A DNA stretch of 64,000 nucleotides, taken from contig NZ_LT629734.1 in NCBI RefSeq assembly GCF_900104705.1, positions 2,356,001 through 2,420,000 of the forward strand. Direction: 5' to 3'. Position numbers and translations under genes: made by a program. The stretch's first letter is position 1. Every line of letters begins with the position of its first letter. This DNA is from Agrococcus carbonis (GTDB lineage: Bacteria > Actinomycetota > Actinomycetes > Actinomycetales > Microbacteriaceae). The notes under the pieces were generated by a model. The model did no database searches. It worked only from the letters and a program-made list of their open reading frames with translations, and had not been told where the DNA came from. This document shows, in pieces, positions 35,551 to 46,202 of the stretch.

Positions 35551-35556
35551 GATAAC
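35551..35556 (+). promoter_or_regulatory. -10 hexamer GATAAC for the guanidine-exporter operon
   Basis: TCTGATAAC resembles an extended -10. A palindrome AACCTCG-CGAG-CGAGGTT (35554-35571) starts inside it. The transcript would begin near 35563, just ahead of the riboswitch at 35586. Confidence 0.45.
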
Positions 35557-35585
35557 CTCGCGAGCGAGGTTCCGACGTCGGACCC

Positions 35586-35624
35586 GCGGACGAGGGAGCC
35601 GTACCCGCATCGCGACAAGACGGC
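35586..35624 (+). ncRNA. Guanidine-III riboswitch (ykkC-III)
   Basis: GGACGAGG, then GCCGTACCCGC and GACAAGACGGC, match the known guanidine-III aptamer consensus in order and spacing. P1 can form from GCGG (35586-35589) and CCGC (35605-35608); the pseudoknot helix from GCCGT (35598-35602) and ACGGC (35620-35624). The ribosome site GAGGGG (35627-35632) follows directly, so guanidine binding probably frees or exposes it. The SMR gene pair starts at 35640. Confidence 0.85.
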
Positions 35625-35639
35625 CAGAGGGGACTCGTC

Positions 35640-35954
35640 ATGTCGTGGGTGATCCTGATCGCCTCGGGCTTGCTGGAGGCGGTGTGGGCCGCAGCCATGC
35701 AGGCGTCGAAGGGCTTCCGCCGCTGGCGGCCGACGGTGCTGTTCGTCGTCGCCATGGCCGCGTCGATGGGCGGCCTCGCGTGGGCGATGCTCGAGATCCC
35801 GACGGGCACCGCGTACGCCGTGTGGGTGGGTGTCGGTGCCGTCGCGACCGTGCTGCTGCAGCTCGCGCGCGGCAAGGAGCGCCTGACGCTCGTGCGCTCG
35901 CTGCTGCTCGTGCTGCTCGTCGGCTGCCTCGTCGGCCTGAAGCTGGTGAGCTGA
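35640..35954 (+). CDS. SMR-family guanidinium exporter subunit 1 (Gdx/SugE-like)
   Basis: A 104-residue protein with four membrane helices. The membrane Glu is in SGLLEAVWAAAM, and the Gdx-type signature TAYAVWVGVGA is present. It should export guanidinium by proton exchange, which fits the guanidine-III riboswitch in its leader. It is paired with a second SMR gene one base downstream, suggesting a heterodimer. ATG 35640 follows GAGGGG at 35627-35632. Confidence 0.9.
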   Translation: MSWVILIASGLLEAVWAAAMQASKGFRRWRPTVLFVVAMAASMGGLAWAMLEIPTGTAYAVWVGVGAVATVLLQLARGKERLTLVRSLLLVLLVGCLVGLKLVS

Positions 35955-35955
35955 C

Positions 35956-36330
35956 GTGGGCCGCCGCACCGCATGGATCGTGCTGCTCGTCAGCGCCGTG
36001 CTCGAGGCCGTCTGGGCGACCGCGCTCGGGCAGTCGGAGGGCTTCACGCGGCTCGCGCCGGCGATCGTGTTCGGCGTCGCCGCGATCGCGAGCTTCATCG
36101 GGCTCGAGCGGGCCGTGCAGGTCATCCCGCTCGCGACCGGCTATGCCGTCTGGACCGGCGTGGGCGGCGCGCTCACCGTGCTGTGGGCGCTCGTCACGGG
36201 CGCCCAGCCGTGGAACCCGCTCATGCTCGTGTTCCTCGCCGGGATCCTCGTCGCGGTGGCGGGCCTCGCGCTCACCGAGCGGCACGAGCCGGCACCGGCT
36301 GCCGAGCCCGACGCATCCGAGCCCGCCTGA
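35956..36330 (+). CDS. SMR-family guanidinium exporter subunit 2 (Gdx/SugE-like)
   Basis: A 124-residue protein with four membrane helices, the conserved Glu in SAVLEAVWATALG and ATGYAVWTGVGGALT. It has a longer C-terminal tail than subunit 1 (RHEPAPAAEPDASEPA). GTG 35956 begins one base after the first gene's stop. A large hairpin starts five bases after the stop. Confidence 0.9.
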   Translation: MGRRTAWIVLLVSAVLEAVWATALGQSEGFTRLAPAIVFGVAAIASFIGLERAVQVIPLATGYAVWTGVGGALTVLWALVTGAQPWNPLMLVFLAGILVAVAGLALTERHEPAPAAEPDASEPA

Positions 36331-36335
36331 GACGG

Positions 36336-36398
36336 CTCAACGGCCATCCGTGACCGATGTGCTCGCATCGAGCACATCGGTCCGGCATGGCCGTTGAG
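36336..36398. terminator. Large two-segment hairpin after the guanidine-exporter operon
   Basis: A 12-bp outer stem (CTCAACGGCCAT with ATGGCCGTTGAG) and a 14-bp inner stem (GACCGATGTGCTCG with CGAGCACATCGGTC) are separated by a 4x4 internal loop and closed by a CAT triloop. It begins five bases after the second SMR gene and is 69 bases before the OsmC start. Terminator or osmC regulatory structure; inferred. Confidence 0.55.
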
Positions 36399-36467
36399 AG
36401 GGCCAGCGGATGCGGTGGCAGGGCGACACAGGGCCGACCGGCGCGGACGCCGTGCCACGATGAGCGC

Positions 36468-37028
36468 ATGACCTCCGCCGCATCCGCCAGCCCCGCCGCC
36501 GCATCCGCCAGCCCCGCATCCGCCAGCCCGGCCGACTCCGTCGCACCCGGCACCGCCGCTCCCGACCCCGCGCGCCGCGCGATTGAGCTGCGCCGCCTCG
36601 CCACCGGGCGGTTCGTGGCGCGGAACGCGGCGGGCGCCGAGCTCGAGTTCGGTCACGGCGACCAGCTGCTGAGCCCCGTCGAGCTGCTGCTCGCGGCGAT
36701 CGCCGGCTGCTCGTCGATGGACGTCGACGCGGTGACCTCCCGCAGCGCGGAGCCCACCGAGTTCCGCGTCGAGGCGACCGGCCGCAAGGTCGTCGACGCG
36801 GCGGGCGGCAACCGCATGGAGGACCTGCACCTCAGCTTCCACCTCGCCTTCGGCGACGACGAGGGCGGGCGGAAGGCGGCCCAGCTCGTCGAGCGCGTCG
36901 TCGCGCTGTCGCACGACAAGCTCTGCACCGTCTCGCGCACGGTCGAGGCGGGCACGCCCGTCGGCTACGACATCGCGCCCGCCGCCGCGCAGCCGGTCGA
37001 GGCCGGCGAGCCGGACGACGTCGCCTAG
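36468..37028 (+). CDS. OsmC-family protein
   Basis: A 186-residue protein with an Ala/Ser/Pro-rich N-terminal tail of about 35 residues (encoded by repeated GCATCCGCCAGCCC), then an OsmC-like domain with [18 protein letters not shown] and [15 protein letters not shown], whose two cysteines are the peroxidatic pair in OsmC/Ohr proteins. A role in peroxide reduction is inferred. Its TAG stop overlaps the convergent cysE stop: the four bases CTAG at 37025-37028 serve both. Confidence 0.85.
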   Translation: MTSAASASPAAASASPASASPADSVAPGTAAPDPARRAIELRRLATGRFVARNAAGAELEFGHGDQLLSPVELLLAAIAGCSSMDVDAVTSRSAEPTEFRVEATGRKVVDAAGGNRMEDLHLSFHLAFGDDEGGRKAAQLVERVVALSHDKLCTVSRTVEAGTPVGYDIAPAAAQPVEAGEPDDVA

Positions 37029-37579
37029 ATCGAGTACTCGATCTGCGGCAGCTCGGCCGGCGCAGTGCGCTGCACGGGCTTCGCGGGCACGCCCACGAGC
37101 GTCGCGCCCGAGGGGGCGTCGTGCAGCACGACGGCGTTCGCGCCGACCTTGACGTCGTCGCCGAGCGCGACGGGTCCGAGGATCTTCGCGCCCGCGCCCA
37201 CCAGCACGCGGTGACCGAGCGTCGGGTGGCGCTTGACGGCGGCGTTCGCGGTGCCGCCGAGCGTCACGCCGTGGTAGAGCATGACGTCGTCGCCGACCTC
37301 GGCGGTCTCGCCGATCACGACGCCCATCCCGTGGTCGATGAAGAAGCGCCGCCCGATGCGCGCGCCGGGGTGGATCTCGACGCCGGTCATGAAGCGCGCG
37401 AACTGGCTGCCGGCGCGCGCGAGCGAGCGCGCGCCGGCGTGCCAGAGGCGGTGGTGGATGCGGTGGGCCCACACCGCGTGCAGGGTCGAGTACGTGAGGG
37501 CGATCGTGAGCGCCCCCCGCGCCGCCGGGTCGTGGCGCTTGGCGGTCTCGATGTCCTCGCGGATGTGCAGCAGGCCCAC
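37025..37579 (-). CDS. cysE: Serine O-acetyltransferase
   Basis: A 184-residue enzyme that makes O-acetylserine for cysteine synthesis. Left-handed beta-helix hexapeptides are clear ([40 protein letters not shown]-like [10 protein letters not shown]), with the His of the catalytic pair in FIDHGMG. This is the short bacterial form. GTG 37579 is seven bases after the cysK stop, so cysK-cysE is an operon. It converges with and overlaps the OsmC-family gene. Confidence 0.93.
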   Translation of the reverse strand: MGLLHIREDIETAKRHDPAARGALTIALTYSTLHAVWAHRIHHRLWHAGARSLARAGSQFARFMTGVEIHPGARIGRRFFIDHGMGVVIGETAEVGDDVMLYHGVTLGGTANAAVKRHPTLGHRVLVGAGAKILGPVALGDDVKVGANAVVLHDAPSGATLVGVPAKPVQRTAPAELPQIEYSI

Positions 37580-37586
37580 AGCAGCC

Positions 37587-38516
37587 TCAGCCCAGGTCGG
37601 CGTAGATCGGCATGGAGAGGTAGCGCTCGCCCGTGTCGCACACGATGGCGACGATCGTCTTGCCCGCCGACTCGGGGCGGCGCGCGATCTCGAGCGCGGC
37701 GTGCACGATCGCGCCCGAGGAGATGCCGGCGAAGATGCCCTCGGTCGCGGCGAGCTCGCGCCCCACGCGCACCGCGTCGTCGAGCTCGACGTCGACGACC
37801 TCGTCGTACACCTCGGTGTCGAGGATCGCGGGCACGAAGTTGGCGCCGAGGCCCTGGATCTTGTGCGGGCCAGCCTGGCCCTTCGTGAGCAGCGGCGAGT
37901 CGGCGGGCTCGACGGCGACGACCCGCACGTCGGGCTTCTGCTCCTTGAGGTAGTTGCCCGCGCCCGTGATGGTGCCGCCGGTGCCGATGCCGGAGACGAA
38001 GATGTCGACCTCGCCGTCGGTGTCCTGCCAGATCTCGGGGCCGGTCGTCTCGCGGTGCACGCGGATGTTCGCCTCGTTCTCGAACTGGCGGGCGAGCACG
38101 GCGCCGGGCGTCTCGTCGACGATCTGGCGCGCGCGCTCCACCGCGCCGCGCATCCCGTCGGGGCCGGGCGTGAGCACGAGCTCGGCGCCGTAGGCCTTCA
38201 GGATGGCGCGTCGCTCGACCGACATGGTCTCGGGCATCGAGAGCACCACGCGGTAGCCGCGGGCGGCGCCGACCATCGCGAGGGCGATGCCGGTGTTGCC
38301 GCTCGTGCCCTCGACGATCGTGCCGCCGGGTCGCAGCTCGCCGGAGGCCTCGGCGGCGTCGATGATCGCTCGGCCGATCCGGTCCTTGACCGACGCACCG
38401 GGGTTGAACGACTCGAGCTTGACCAGCACGGTCGCGTCGGTGTCGTCGAGCCGCTGCAGGCGCACCAGGGGGGTGCCGCCGATCGTGGCCGTGATGTCAT
38501 CGAAGATGCGCGCCAT
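37587..38516 (-). CDS. cysK: Cysteine synthase A
   Basis: A 309-residue PLP enzyme forming cysteine from O-acetylserine and sulfide. The PLP lysine is in [11 protein letters not shown], the substrate loop is [11 protein letters not shown], and [10 protein letters not shown] and GISSGA follow. ATG 38516 is chosen over an upstream start at 38531 because AAAGGA lies about eight bases upstream of it. It is upstream of cysE in one operon. Confidence 0.96.
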   Translation of the reverse strand: MARIFDDITATIGGTPLVRLQRLDDTDATVLVKLESFNPGASVKDRIGRAIIDAAEASGELRPGGTIVEGTSGNTGIALAMVGAARGYRVVLSMPETMSVERRAILKAYGAELVLTPGPDGMRGAVERARQIVDETPGAVLARQFENEANIRVHRETTGPEIWQDTDGEVDIFVSGIGTGGTITGAGNYLKEQKPDVRVVAVEPADSPLLTKGQAGPHKIQGLGANFVPAILDTEVYDEVVDVELDDAVRVGRELAATEGIFAGISSGAIVHAALEIARRPESAGKTIVAIVCDTGERYLSMPIYADLG

Positions 38517-38640
38517 TCCGTGTCCTTTCATCGGGTGGAAGCCTGGCTACTACACTACGGGAACGCATCCGGGCCAGCGCACGCCTCGCGCTCAGCATTC
38601 CCCGTCATGCCGCCCATGTGCCGAGCACTACCGTGGAGCC

Positions 38641-39510
38641 GTGGAGCAGCAGCCGGTCGCCGACGTCGTGCGCGAGGCCCGCGCCCGCCTCGCCGAGGCC
38701 GGCATCACGGGCCCCGACGCAGAGCTGCTCGCCGCGTGGGCCGCGGGCATCAGCCTCGGCGAGCTCCGCGTCGACATCGCGATGGGCCGCGCGTTCGAGG
38801 CGGATGCGCTGGCCCGGTTCCTGCTCGCCGTCTCCCGTCGGGAGCGCCGCGAGCCCCTGCAGCACATCACCGGCACCGCCCCGTTCCGGCACGTCGAGCT
38901 GCAGGTCGGCCCGGGCGTCTTCGTGCCGCGGCCCGAGACCGAGCTGCTCGTGGAGGTCGCGCTGCAGCACCTGCGGCGGCAGCCCGAGGGCGTCCCCGGC
39001 ATCGTCCTCGACGTCGGCACCGGCTCCGGCGCGATCGCGATCGCGCTCGCCCGCGAGGCCGACGCACGAGTGATCGCGGTCGAGGCGAGCCCGGCCGCGT
39101 ACGCGTGGGCGCGCCGCAACCTCACCGAGCTCGCGCCGGAGGTGCTGCTGCTGCACGCCGACGCGCGCGACGCGGCGGCGCTCGCGGCGGTCGGCGTCGT
39201 GCCCGGCTCGGTCGCGGTGCTCGTCTCCAACCCTCCCTACGTGCCCCACGCATCCGTGCCCGCCGACCACGAGGTGCGCTCGTTCGACCCCGAGGGCGCC
39301 CTCTACTCGGGCGCCGACGGGCTCGACTTCATCCGCGACCTCGTCTCCCTCGCGGCCGACCTCGTCGCGCCGGGCGGACTCGTCGCCTTCGAGCACGCCG
39401 AGCACCAGTCGGCGGCGGTGCGCGCGATGCTCGAGGACGCCGGCTTCCACGACGCGCGCACGCTGCGCGACCTCACCGACCGCGACCGCGTCACGGCCGC
39501 CACGCGGTAG
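38641..39510 (+). CDS. prmC: Release-factor glutamine methyltransferase PrmC
   Basis: A 289-residue SAM-dependent methylase acting on the GGQ of RF1/RF2. The catalytic NPPY is in VSNPPYVPH, and the SAM site is LDVGTGSGAIAIAL; the N-terminal helical domain is complete with HITGTAPF. GTG 38641 lies six bases after TACCGT (38629-38634), so it is probably leaderless. It begins the block leading through tsaC and wecA to the ATP synthase genes. Confidence 0.95.
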   Translation: MEQQPVADVVREARARLAEAGITGPDAELLAAWAAGISLGELRVDIAMGRAFEADALARFLLAVSRRERREPLQHITGTAPFRHVELQVGPGVFVPRPETELLVEVALQHLRRQPEGVPGIVLDVGTGSGAIAIALAREADARVIAVEASPAAYAWARRNLTELAPEVLLLHADARDAAALAAVGVVPGSVAVLVSNPPYVPHASVPADHEVRSFDPEGALYSGADGLDFIRDLVSLAADLVAPGGLVAFEHAEHQSAAVRAMLEDAGFHDARTLRDLTDRDRVTAATR

Positions 39511-39577
39511 CCGCAGCGGCGCCGCCTGCGCGGCGGCGACGGGGGAGCGCACCCACCCGGCGGACTACCATGAACGG

Positions 39578-40246
39578 GTGCCCGCCATCTACGACTGCGC
39601 CGACCCCGCGTCCCTCCTCGACGGCGTCCGGGCGGCCCGCACCGCCGTCGCCGCGGGCCAGTGCATCGTCATGCCGACCGACACCGTGTACGGCATCGCC
39701 GCCGACGCGTTCTCGCACGCGGCCGTCGCCGGCCTGCTCGCCGCGAAGGGCCGCGACCGGGGCTTCCCGCCGCCCGTGCTCGTCGCCGACCGCGCGATGG
39801 CGACCGCGCTCGCCGAGGCGTTCCCGCCCGAGCTCGAGCCGCTGCTCGAGGCCCACTGGCCGGGCCCGCTGACCGTGATCGTGCGCGCCCAGCCGTCGCT
39901 CACGTGGGATCTCGGCGACACCGGCGGCACGGTGGCGCTGCGCGTGCCCGACCACCCCATCGCGCTCGGGCTCCTGCGCGAGACGGGCCCGCTCGCGGTC
40001 TCGAGCGCCAACCTGCACGGCATGCCCGCCGCGACGACCGCCCAGGAGGCGGCCGAGATGCTCGGCGACCGCATCGCGCTCGTGCTCGACGCGGGCCCGG
40101 TGGGCGCCGAGGTGCCTGCGGGGGCGCAGAACGGCTCCACCATCCTCGACTGCTCGACCGGCGGCGTCGTGCGCATCGTCCGCCAGGGAGTGCTGCCGCG
40201 CGAGGCGGTCGCGGCGGCGCTCGGCGACCTGCTCGCCGACGACTGA
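39578..40246 (+). CDS. tsaC: L-threonylcarbamoyladenylate synthase (Sua5/YrdC/TsaC family)
   Basis: A 222-residue enzyme in t6A tRNA modification. Family motifs include PTDTVYGIAADAF, AKGRDRGFPPPVLV, WPGPLTVIV and VSSANLHGMPAA. It lacks the extra C-terminal Sua5 domain of longer homologues. TACCAT (39566-39571) ends six bases before GTG 39578, a leaderless layout. Confidence 0.94.
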   Translation: MPAIYDCADPASLLDGVRAARTAVAAGQCIVMPTDTVYGIAADAFSHAAVAGLLAAKGRDRGFPPPVLVADRAMATALAEAFPPELEPLLEAHWPGPLTVIVRAQPSLTWDLGDTGGTVALRVPDHPIALGLLRETGPLAVSSANLHGMPAATTAQEAAEMLGDRIALVLDAGPVGAEVPAGAQNGSTILDCSTGGVVRIVRQGVLPREAVAAALGDLLADD

Positions 40247-40250
40247 TGCG

Positions 40251-41456
40251 ATGACCTTCCTGCTCATCACGCTCGCGGCGGCGGTCATCACCTTCGTCGC
40301 CAGCCGCATCGTGCTGCGCTTCGCGCTCAAGCACGGCATCCACCCTCCCGTGCGCGAGCGCGACGTGCACTCGCGCCCGACGCCCCGCCTCGGCGGCGTC
40401 GCGATGTGCATCGGCGTGCTCGGGGCCTTCGGCATCGCCGCGCTGGTGCCAGAGTTCGCCGGCATCTGGGCCGAGCCGACTCGCATCCTCACCCTCCTCG
40501 GGGGCGCCGTCGCGATCTGCGTGATCGGCGTGCTCGACGACCTCTTCGACCTCGACTGGATGCTGAAGCTCGGCGCGCAGATCCTGGTCGCGACGGGCGT
40601 CGCGCTCTTCGGCGTGCAGATCGTGAGCCTGCCGATCGCGGGCCTCACGGTGCCGTCGTCGACCATGGCGATCAGCCTCACCGTGCTCATCATCGTGCTC
40701 GCGATGAACGCGGTGAACTTCATCGACGGCCTCGACGGCCTCGTCGCCGGCACGACGATCATCGGCTCGACCGCGTTCTTCGGCTACATCTGGATGATCA
40801 GCCAGAACTTCGCGCAGCAGAACGCCTACTTCTCGCTCGCGAGCCTCATCACCGCCGTGATCGTCGGGGTGTGCCTCGGCTTCCTGCCCACCAACTGGCA
40901 TCCCGCGCGCATGTTCATGGGCGACGGCGGCGCGCTCATGCTGGGCCTCCTCACCGCGGCGAGCGCGATCGCCGTCACCGGGCAGATCGACCTCGGCACG
41001 ATGGGCGGCCGCAGCCAGATCCTTCCGGCGTTCATCCCGGTGCTCCTGCCGCTGGCGATCCTGCTGCTGCCGCTGACCGACTTCGTGCTCGCCGTCGTGC
41101 GCCGCGTCGTCAACGGCAACAGCCCGTTCGCCGCCGACCGCAAGCACCTGCACCACCGGCTGCTCGACATGGGGCACTCGCACCTCGGCGCCGTGCTCAT
41201 CTTCTACGCGTGGACGACGGTCGTCTCGGTGGGGTGCCTGCTCTTCCTCCTCTGGCCTTGGTGGATCGTGCTCGGCATCATGCTCGTGGGCTTCCTCGTG
41301 TGCGCGATGCTCACCGCGGCGCCGGTGGGCCGCCGCGTCTGGCGCACGTTCCTGCGCGTGATGCGCGAGCGGCGCGCCGCGCGTGGGAAGATGGAGCCGA
41401 CCCGCATCGACACACGCGCCACGACCCGCGCCGACACCCTGGGGGACCGCCGGTGA
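40251..41456 (+). CDS. wecA: Undecaprenyl-phosphate GlcNAc-1-phosphate transferase-like (WecA/TagO family)
   Basis: A 401-residue membrane protein of the MraY/WecA family, with about eleven hydrophobic helices. Conserved loops are GVLDDLFDLDWMLK, NFIDGLDGLVAGTT, FMGDGGALMLG and HLHHRLLDMGHS. It would link a sugar phosphate to the lipid carrier for cell-wall polymers; the exact sugar is not known. It starts five bases after the tsaC stop, and its stop overlaps the atpI-like start. Confidence 0.92.
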   Translation: MTFLLITLAAAVITFVASRIVLRFALKHGIHPPVRERDVHSRPTPRLGGVAMCIGVLGAFGIAALVPEFAGIWAEPTRILTLLGGAVAICVIGVLDDLFDLDWMLKLGAQILVATGVALFGVQIVSLPIAGLTVPSSTMAISLTVLIIVLAMNAVNFIDGLDGLVAGTTIIGSTAFFGYIWMISQNFAQQNAYFSLASLITAVIVGVCLGFLPTNWHPARMFMGDGGALMLGLLTAASAIAVTGQIDLGTMGGRSQILPAFIPVLLPLAILLLPLTDFVLAVVRRVVNGNSPFAADRKHLHHRLLDMGHSHLGAVLIFYAWTTVVSVGCLLFLLWPWWIVLGIMLVGFLVCAMLTAAPVGRRVWRTFLRVMRERRAARGKMEPTRIDTRATTRADTLGDRR

Positions 41457-41914
41457 CCACTACGAAGATCATGCAGCGCATCCTCCTGTGGGGCGGCATC
41501 CTGGCCGCGGCCGTCGCGATCGTCGGCGGGGTCGTCGGATGGTTCCTGGCCGCAGGCGCGGGCGTCGCCTCCGCACTGGTCGGCACGGCCCTCGCGATCA
41601 TCTTCTGCATGCTGACGGCCGCGAGCATCATGCTCGCCCTCACCGTCTCGAAGGGGCAGATGGTCTCCGGCGCGTTCTTCGGGATCGTGCTCGGCGGCTG
41701 GCTGCTGAAGTTCGTGCTGTTCATCGTGCTCGTGTTCGTGCTCGGCGACCAGGAGTGGCTCCACCGCGGCGTCGCGTTCGGCTCGCTCGTGACGGCCGTG
41801 CTCGGCTCGCTCGCGATCGACGTGGCCGTCGTCACCACGAGCCGCCAGCCGACGGTCGACAGCGACGCCGACGACGAGACGCAGGGCCGTCCCGCATCGG
41901 GCGCGAAGGCCTGA
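41453..41914 (+). CDS. AtpI-like membrane protein upstream of ATP synthase
   Basis: A 153-residue protein with four hydrophobic helices (ILLWGGILAAAVAIVGGVVGW, ALVGTALAIIFCMLTAASIM, SGAFFGIVLGGWLLKFVLF, LVTAVLGSLAIDVAVV) and a charged tail. The layout and position directly before atpB are those of actinobacterial AtpI-like proteins, which assist ATP synthase c-ring assembly in other bacteria; sequence identity to AtpI is weak. GTG 41453 overlaps the wecA stop by four bases. Confidence 0.75.
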   Translation: MTTTKIMQRILLWGGILAAAVAIVGGVVGWFLAAGAGVASALVGTALAIIFCMLTAASIMLALTVSKGQMVSGAFFGIVLGGWLLKFVLFIVLVFVLGDQEWLHRGVAFGSLVTAVLGSLAIDVAVVTTSRQPTVDSDADDETQGRPASGAKA

Positions 41915-42075
41915 TCGGACGCGCGCCGCGTGCAGTCGGCTCCCGCCGTTCTGATAGGGTTTTCCTGCTCCCCCACTGCGCCGCTCGACTGCGAGCGTGA
42001 TCGCGCGAGGGGGCGCACCGACGTCGAACCGGCGCCAGGCGCCATGAGGTTGAGGAAGAGACGCTGAACGCCTTG

Positions 42076-43180
<1,105 letters not shown>

Positions 43181-43187
43181 GGCCTCG

Positions 43188-43733
43188 ATGCTGACAACTG
43201 CACTCAGGATGGCGGAGGAGGGGGAGCAGCCCAACCCGCTGCTGCCGGCCTTCTACGACATCCTCTGGTCGTCGGTCATCTTCGTCGTCCTCCTGCTGAT
43301 CTTCTGGAAGGTCGTCCTTCCCCGCGTGCAGGCGCTGCTCGACGAGCGCGCCGCCGCGATCGAGGGCGGCATCAAGAAGGCCGAGGAGGCACAGGCGGAG
43401 GCCGCTGCCGCGCTCGAGTCGTACAACACCCAGCTCGCCGAGGCGCGTGCCGAGGCGGCTCGCATCAAGGAGCAGGCGCGCGCCGACGCATCCCGGATCG
43501 AGGCGGACCTCAAGGCCCGCGCGACCGAGGACGCCGAGCGCATCACCGCGCAGGCGCACCAGCGCATCGAGCAGGAGCGCCAGGCGGCGTTCTCGTCGCT
43601 CAAGTCCGAGGTCGGCACGCTCGCCCTCGACCTGAGCGAGAAGGTCGTGGGCGAGTCGATGGACGACGCCCGCTCGGCCGCGATCGTCGACCGCTTCCTC
43701 GCCGACCTCGAGCGCGAGGGGGCGAACCGCTAG
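43188..43733 (+). CDS. atpF: ATP synthase subunit b
   Basis: A 181-residue peripheral-stalk subunit. One N-terminal membrane helix ([15 protein letters not shown]) is followed by a long charged coiled coil ([22 protein letters not shown] onward). It is seven bases after atpE, and its TAG shares a base with atpH's GTG start. Confidence 0.94.
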   Translation: MLTTALRMAEEGEQPNPLLPAFYDILWSSVIFVVLLLIFWKVVLPRVQALLDERAAAIEGGIKKAEEAQAEAAAALESYNTQLAEARAEAARIKEQARADASRIEADLKARATEDAERITAQAHQRIEQERQAAFSSLKSEVGTLALDLSEKVVGESMDDARSAAIVDRFLADLEREGANR

Positions 43734-44518
43734 TGGGCAGCGCGACCAGCCAGGCGCGAGCCGGCATCGACGAGGCGCTCCGCGCGCAGCCGCAGGCCGG
43801 CCTCGAGGACGCGAGGGAGCTCTTCCAGGCGTCCCGCGCGATCGAGCGCAGCCCGCAGGTGCTCGCGTCGCTCGCCGACGCGGTCTCGGGCCCCGACGCG
43901 CGCGCGGCGCTCGCCCAGCGCGTGCTCGGCCAGCTCGGTGCACCGGCGGTCTCGATCGTCGCGCACCTCGCGCGCCAGCGCTGGTCCGAGCCCGCCGACC
44001 TCCTCGCCGCCATCGACGCCGCGGGCATCCGCGTCGCCGTGCAGTCGGCGGGCGAGACGGACGTCGCGGGCGAGATCGCCTCGTTCCAGCGGATCGTCGC
44101 GTCCGACGCCGACCTCGAGCTGGCCCTCGGGGGCCTGCGCGGCTCGGCCGACGACAAGGCCCGCCTGGTCGAGCGCCTCCTCGCCGGCAAGGCCAGCCCG
44201 GCCGCCGCCGTCATCCTCGACCACCTCGTGCGCGCGCCGCGCGGCCGTCGCATCGGCCAGCTGCTGCGCAGCGCGGCTACCGAGGTCGCCGCGGCCGCAG
44301 GCCGCTCGCTCGCGGTCGTCACCACCGCCCGGGCGATGCCCGAGGCGCAGCTCGACCGGCTCCGCGCCGGCCTCGAGCGCCAGTACGGCCGCACGCTGCA
44401 GCTGCAGCAGATCGTCGACCCGGAGGTCCTCGGCGGCCTGCGGGTCTCGATCGGCGACGACATCATCGACGGCACCGTCCGTTCCAAGTTCACCGACCTG
44501 CGCCTGAAGCTCGGCTAG
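43733..44518 (+). CDS. atpH: ATP synthase subunit delta
   Basis: A 261-residue stalk subunit on top of F1. The C-terminal delta motif [20 protein letters not shown] is present. Length is typical of actinobacterial delta subunits, which are longer than the E. coli form. GTG 43733 overlaps the atpF stop by one base. Confidence 0.93.
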   Translation: MGSATSQARAGIDEALRAQPQAGLEDARELFQASRAIERSPQVLASLADAVSGPDARAALAQRVLGQLGAPAVSIVAHLARQRWSEPADLLAAIDAAGIRVAVQSAGETDVAGEIASFQRIVASDADLELALGGLRGSADDKARLVERLLAGKASPAAAVILDHLVRAPRGRRIGQLLRSAATEVAAAAGRSLAVVTTARAMPEAQLDRLRAGLERQYGRTLQLQQIVDPEVLGGLRVSIGDDIIDGTVRSKFTDLRLKLG

Positions 44519-44544
44519 GTCGAAGCATCCGAAGAGGAAGACAC

Positions 44545-46179
44545 ATGTCAGAGCTCACCATCAGCCCCGACGAGATCAAGGGCGCCCTCGCCGACTTCGT
44601 CTCGTCCTACGAGGCCCAGGCCTCGACGACGGCCGAGGTCGGCCACGTCATCGACGCCGCCGACGGCATCGCGCACGTCGAGGGCCTGCCCGGCGTCATG
44701 GCCAACGAGCTCGTCCGCTTCGCGGACGGCACGCTCGGCCTCGCCCAGAACCTCGACGAGACCGAGATCGGCGTCGTCGTGCTCGGTGAGTTCGGTGGCA
44801 TCGAGGAGGGCATGGAGGTCACCCGCACGGGCGAGGTCCTCTCCGTCCCCGTCGGCGAGGGCTACCTCGGCCGCGTCGTCGACCCGCTCGGCAACCCGAT
44901 CGACGGCCTGGGCGACATCGCCTCGAGCGGTCGCCGCGCCCTCGAGCTGCAGGCGCCCGGCGTCATGCAGCGCAAGTCGGTGCACGAGCCGCTCCAGACC
45001 GGCATCAAGGCGATCGACGCCATGATCCCCGTCGGCCGCGGCCAGCGCCAGCTGATCATCGGCGACCGCCAGACCGGCAAGACGGCCCTCGCGATCGACA
45101 CGATCATCAACCAGAAGGCCAACTGGGAGTCGGGCGACGTCAACAAGCAGGTGCGCTGCATCTACGTCGCCGTCGGCCAGAAGGGCTCGACCATCGCCTC
45201 CGTGAAGGGCGCGCTCGAGGACGCCGGCGCGATGGAGTACACCACCATCGTCGCCTCGCCCGCCTCCGACCCCGCCGGCTTCAAGTACCTCGCCCCCTAC
45301 TCGGGCTCGGCCATCGGCCAGCACTGGATGTACGAGGGCAAGCACGTCCTGATCATCTTCGACGACCTGTCGAAGCAGGCCGAGGCCTACCGCGCGGTGT
45401 CGCTGCTGCTGCGTCGCCCGCCGGGCCGCGAGGCCTACCCCGGCGACGTCTTCTACCTGCACTCGCGCCTGCTCGAGCGCTGCGCGAAGCTCTCCGACGA
45501 GCTCGGCGCCGGCTCGATGACGGGCCTGCCGATCATCGAGACCAAGGCCAACGACGTCTCGGCGTACATCCCGACCAACGTGATCTCGATCACCGACGGC
45601 CAGATCTTCCTGCAGTCCGACCTCTTCAACGCCAACCAGCGTCCTGCGGTCGACGTCGGCATCTCGGTCTCGCGAGTCGGGGGCGACGCCCAGGTCAAGT
45701 CGATCAAGTCGGTCTCCGGCACGCTCAAGCTCGAGCTCGCCCAGTACCGCTCGCTCGAGGCCTTCGCGATGTTCGCATCCGACCTCGACGCCGCATCGCG
45801 CCGTCAGCTGGCGCGCGGCGCCCGCCTCACCGAGCTGCTCAAGCAGCCGCAGTACTCGCCGTACCCGGTGGAGGAGCAGGTCGTCTCGATCTGGGCCGGC
45901 ACCAACGGCAAGTTCGACGACGTCGAGGTGAGCCAGGTGCTGCAGTTCGAGTCCGAGCTGCTCGAGCACCTGCGCGGCAACAGCGACGTGCTGACCAAGA
46001 TCCGCGAGAGCAACAAGCTCGAGGACGACGTCAAGGCTCAGCTGGAGCGCGAGGTCGACGAGTTCGCCAAGAACTGGCAGGGCAAGGAGACGACGAGCAT
46101 CACCGACCCCGGCACCGAGGCGAACAACCCGATGGTCGAGGACGTCAACCAGGAGCAGATCGTCAAGGGCCGTCGCTGA
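44545..46179 (+). CDS. atpA: ATP synthase subunit alpha
   Basis: A 544-residue F1 subunit with nucleotide loop GDRQTGKT near residue 169 and the family signature region [22 protein letters not shown] precedes ATG 44545. The last 40 residues form an acidic actinobacterial-type tail. Confidence 0.97.
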   Translation: MSELTISPDEIKGALADFVSSYEAQASTTAEVGHVIDAADGIAHVEGLPGVMANELVRFADGTLGLAQNLDETEIGVVVLGEFGGIEEGMEVTRTGEVLSVPVGEGYLGRVVDPLGNPIDGLGDIASSGRRALELQAPGVMQRKSVHEPLQTGIKAIDAMIPVGRGQRQLIIGDRQTGKTALAIDTIINQKANWESGDVNKQVRCIYVAVGQKGSTIASVKGALEDAGAMEYTTIVASPASDPAGFKYLAPYSGSAIGQHWMYEGKHVLIIFDDLSKQAEAYRAVSLLLRRPPGREAYPGDVFYLHSRLLERCAKLSDELGAGSMTGLPIIETKANDVSAYIPTNVISITDGQIFLQSDLFNANQRPAVDVGISVSRVGGDAQVKSIKSVSGTLKLELAQYRSLEAFAMFASDLDAASRRQLARGARLTELLKQPQYSPYPVEEQVVSIWAGTNGKFDDVEVSQVLQFESELLEHLRGNSDVLTKIRESNKLEDDVKAQLEREVDEFAKNWQGKETTSITDPGTEANNPMVEDVNQEQIVKGRR

Positions 46180-46202
46180 CGCGAGCTCGCTGAGGAGGCG
46201 GA

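Noticed and set aside
35571..35582. Palindrome TCCGACGTCGGA as a separate operator
   Set aside because: It lies in the transcribed leader just before the riboswitch and more likely forms RNA structure; there is no evidence for a binding protein.
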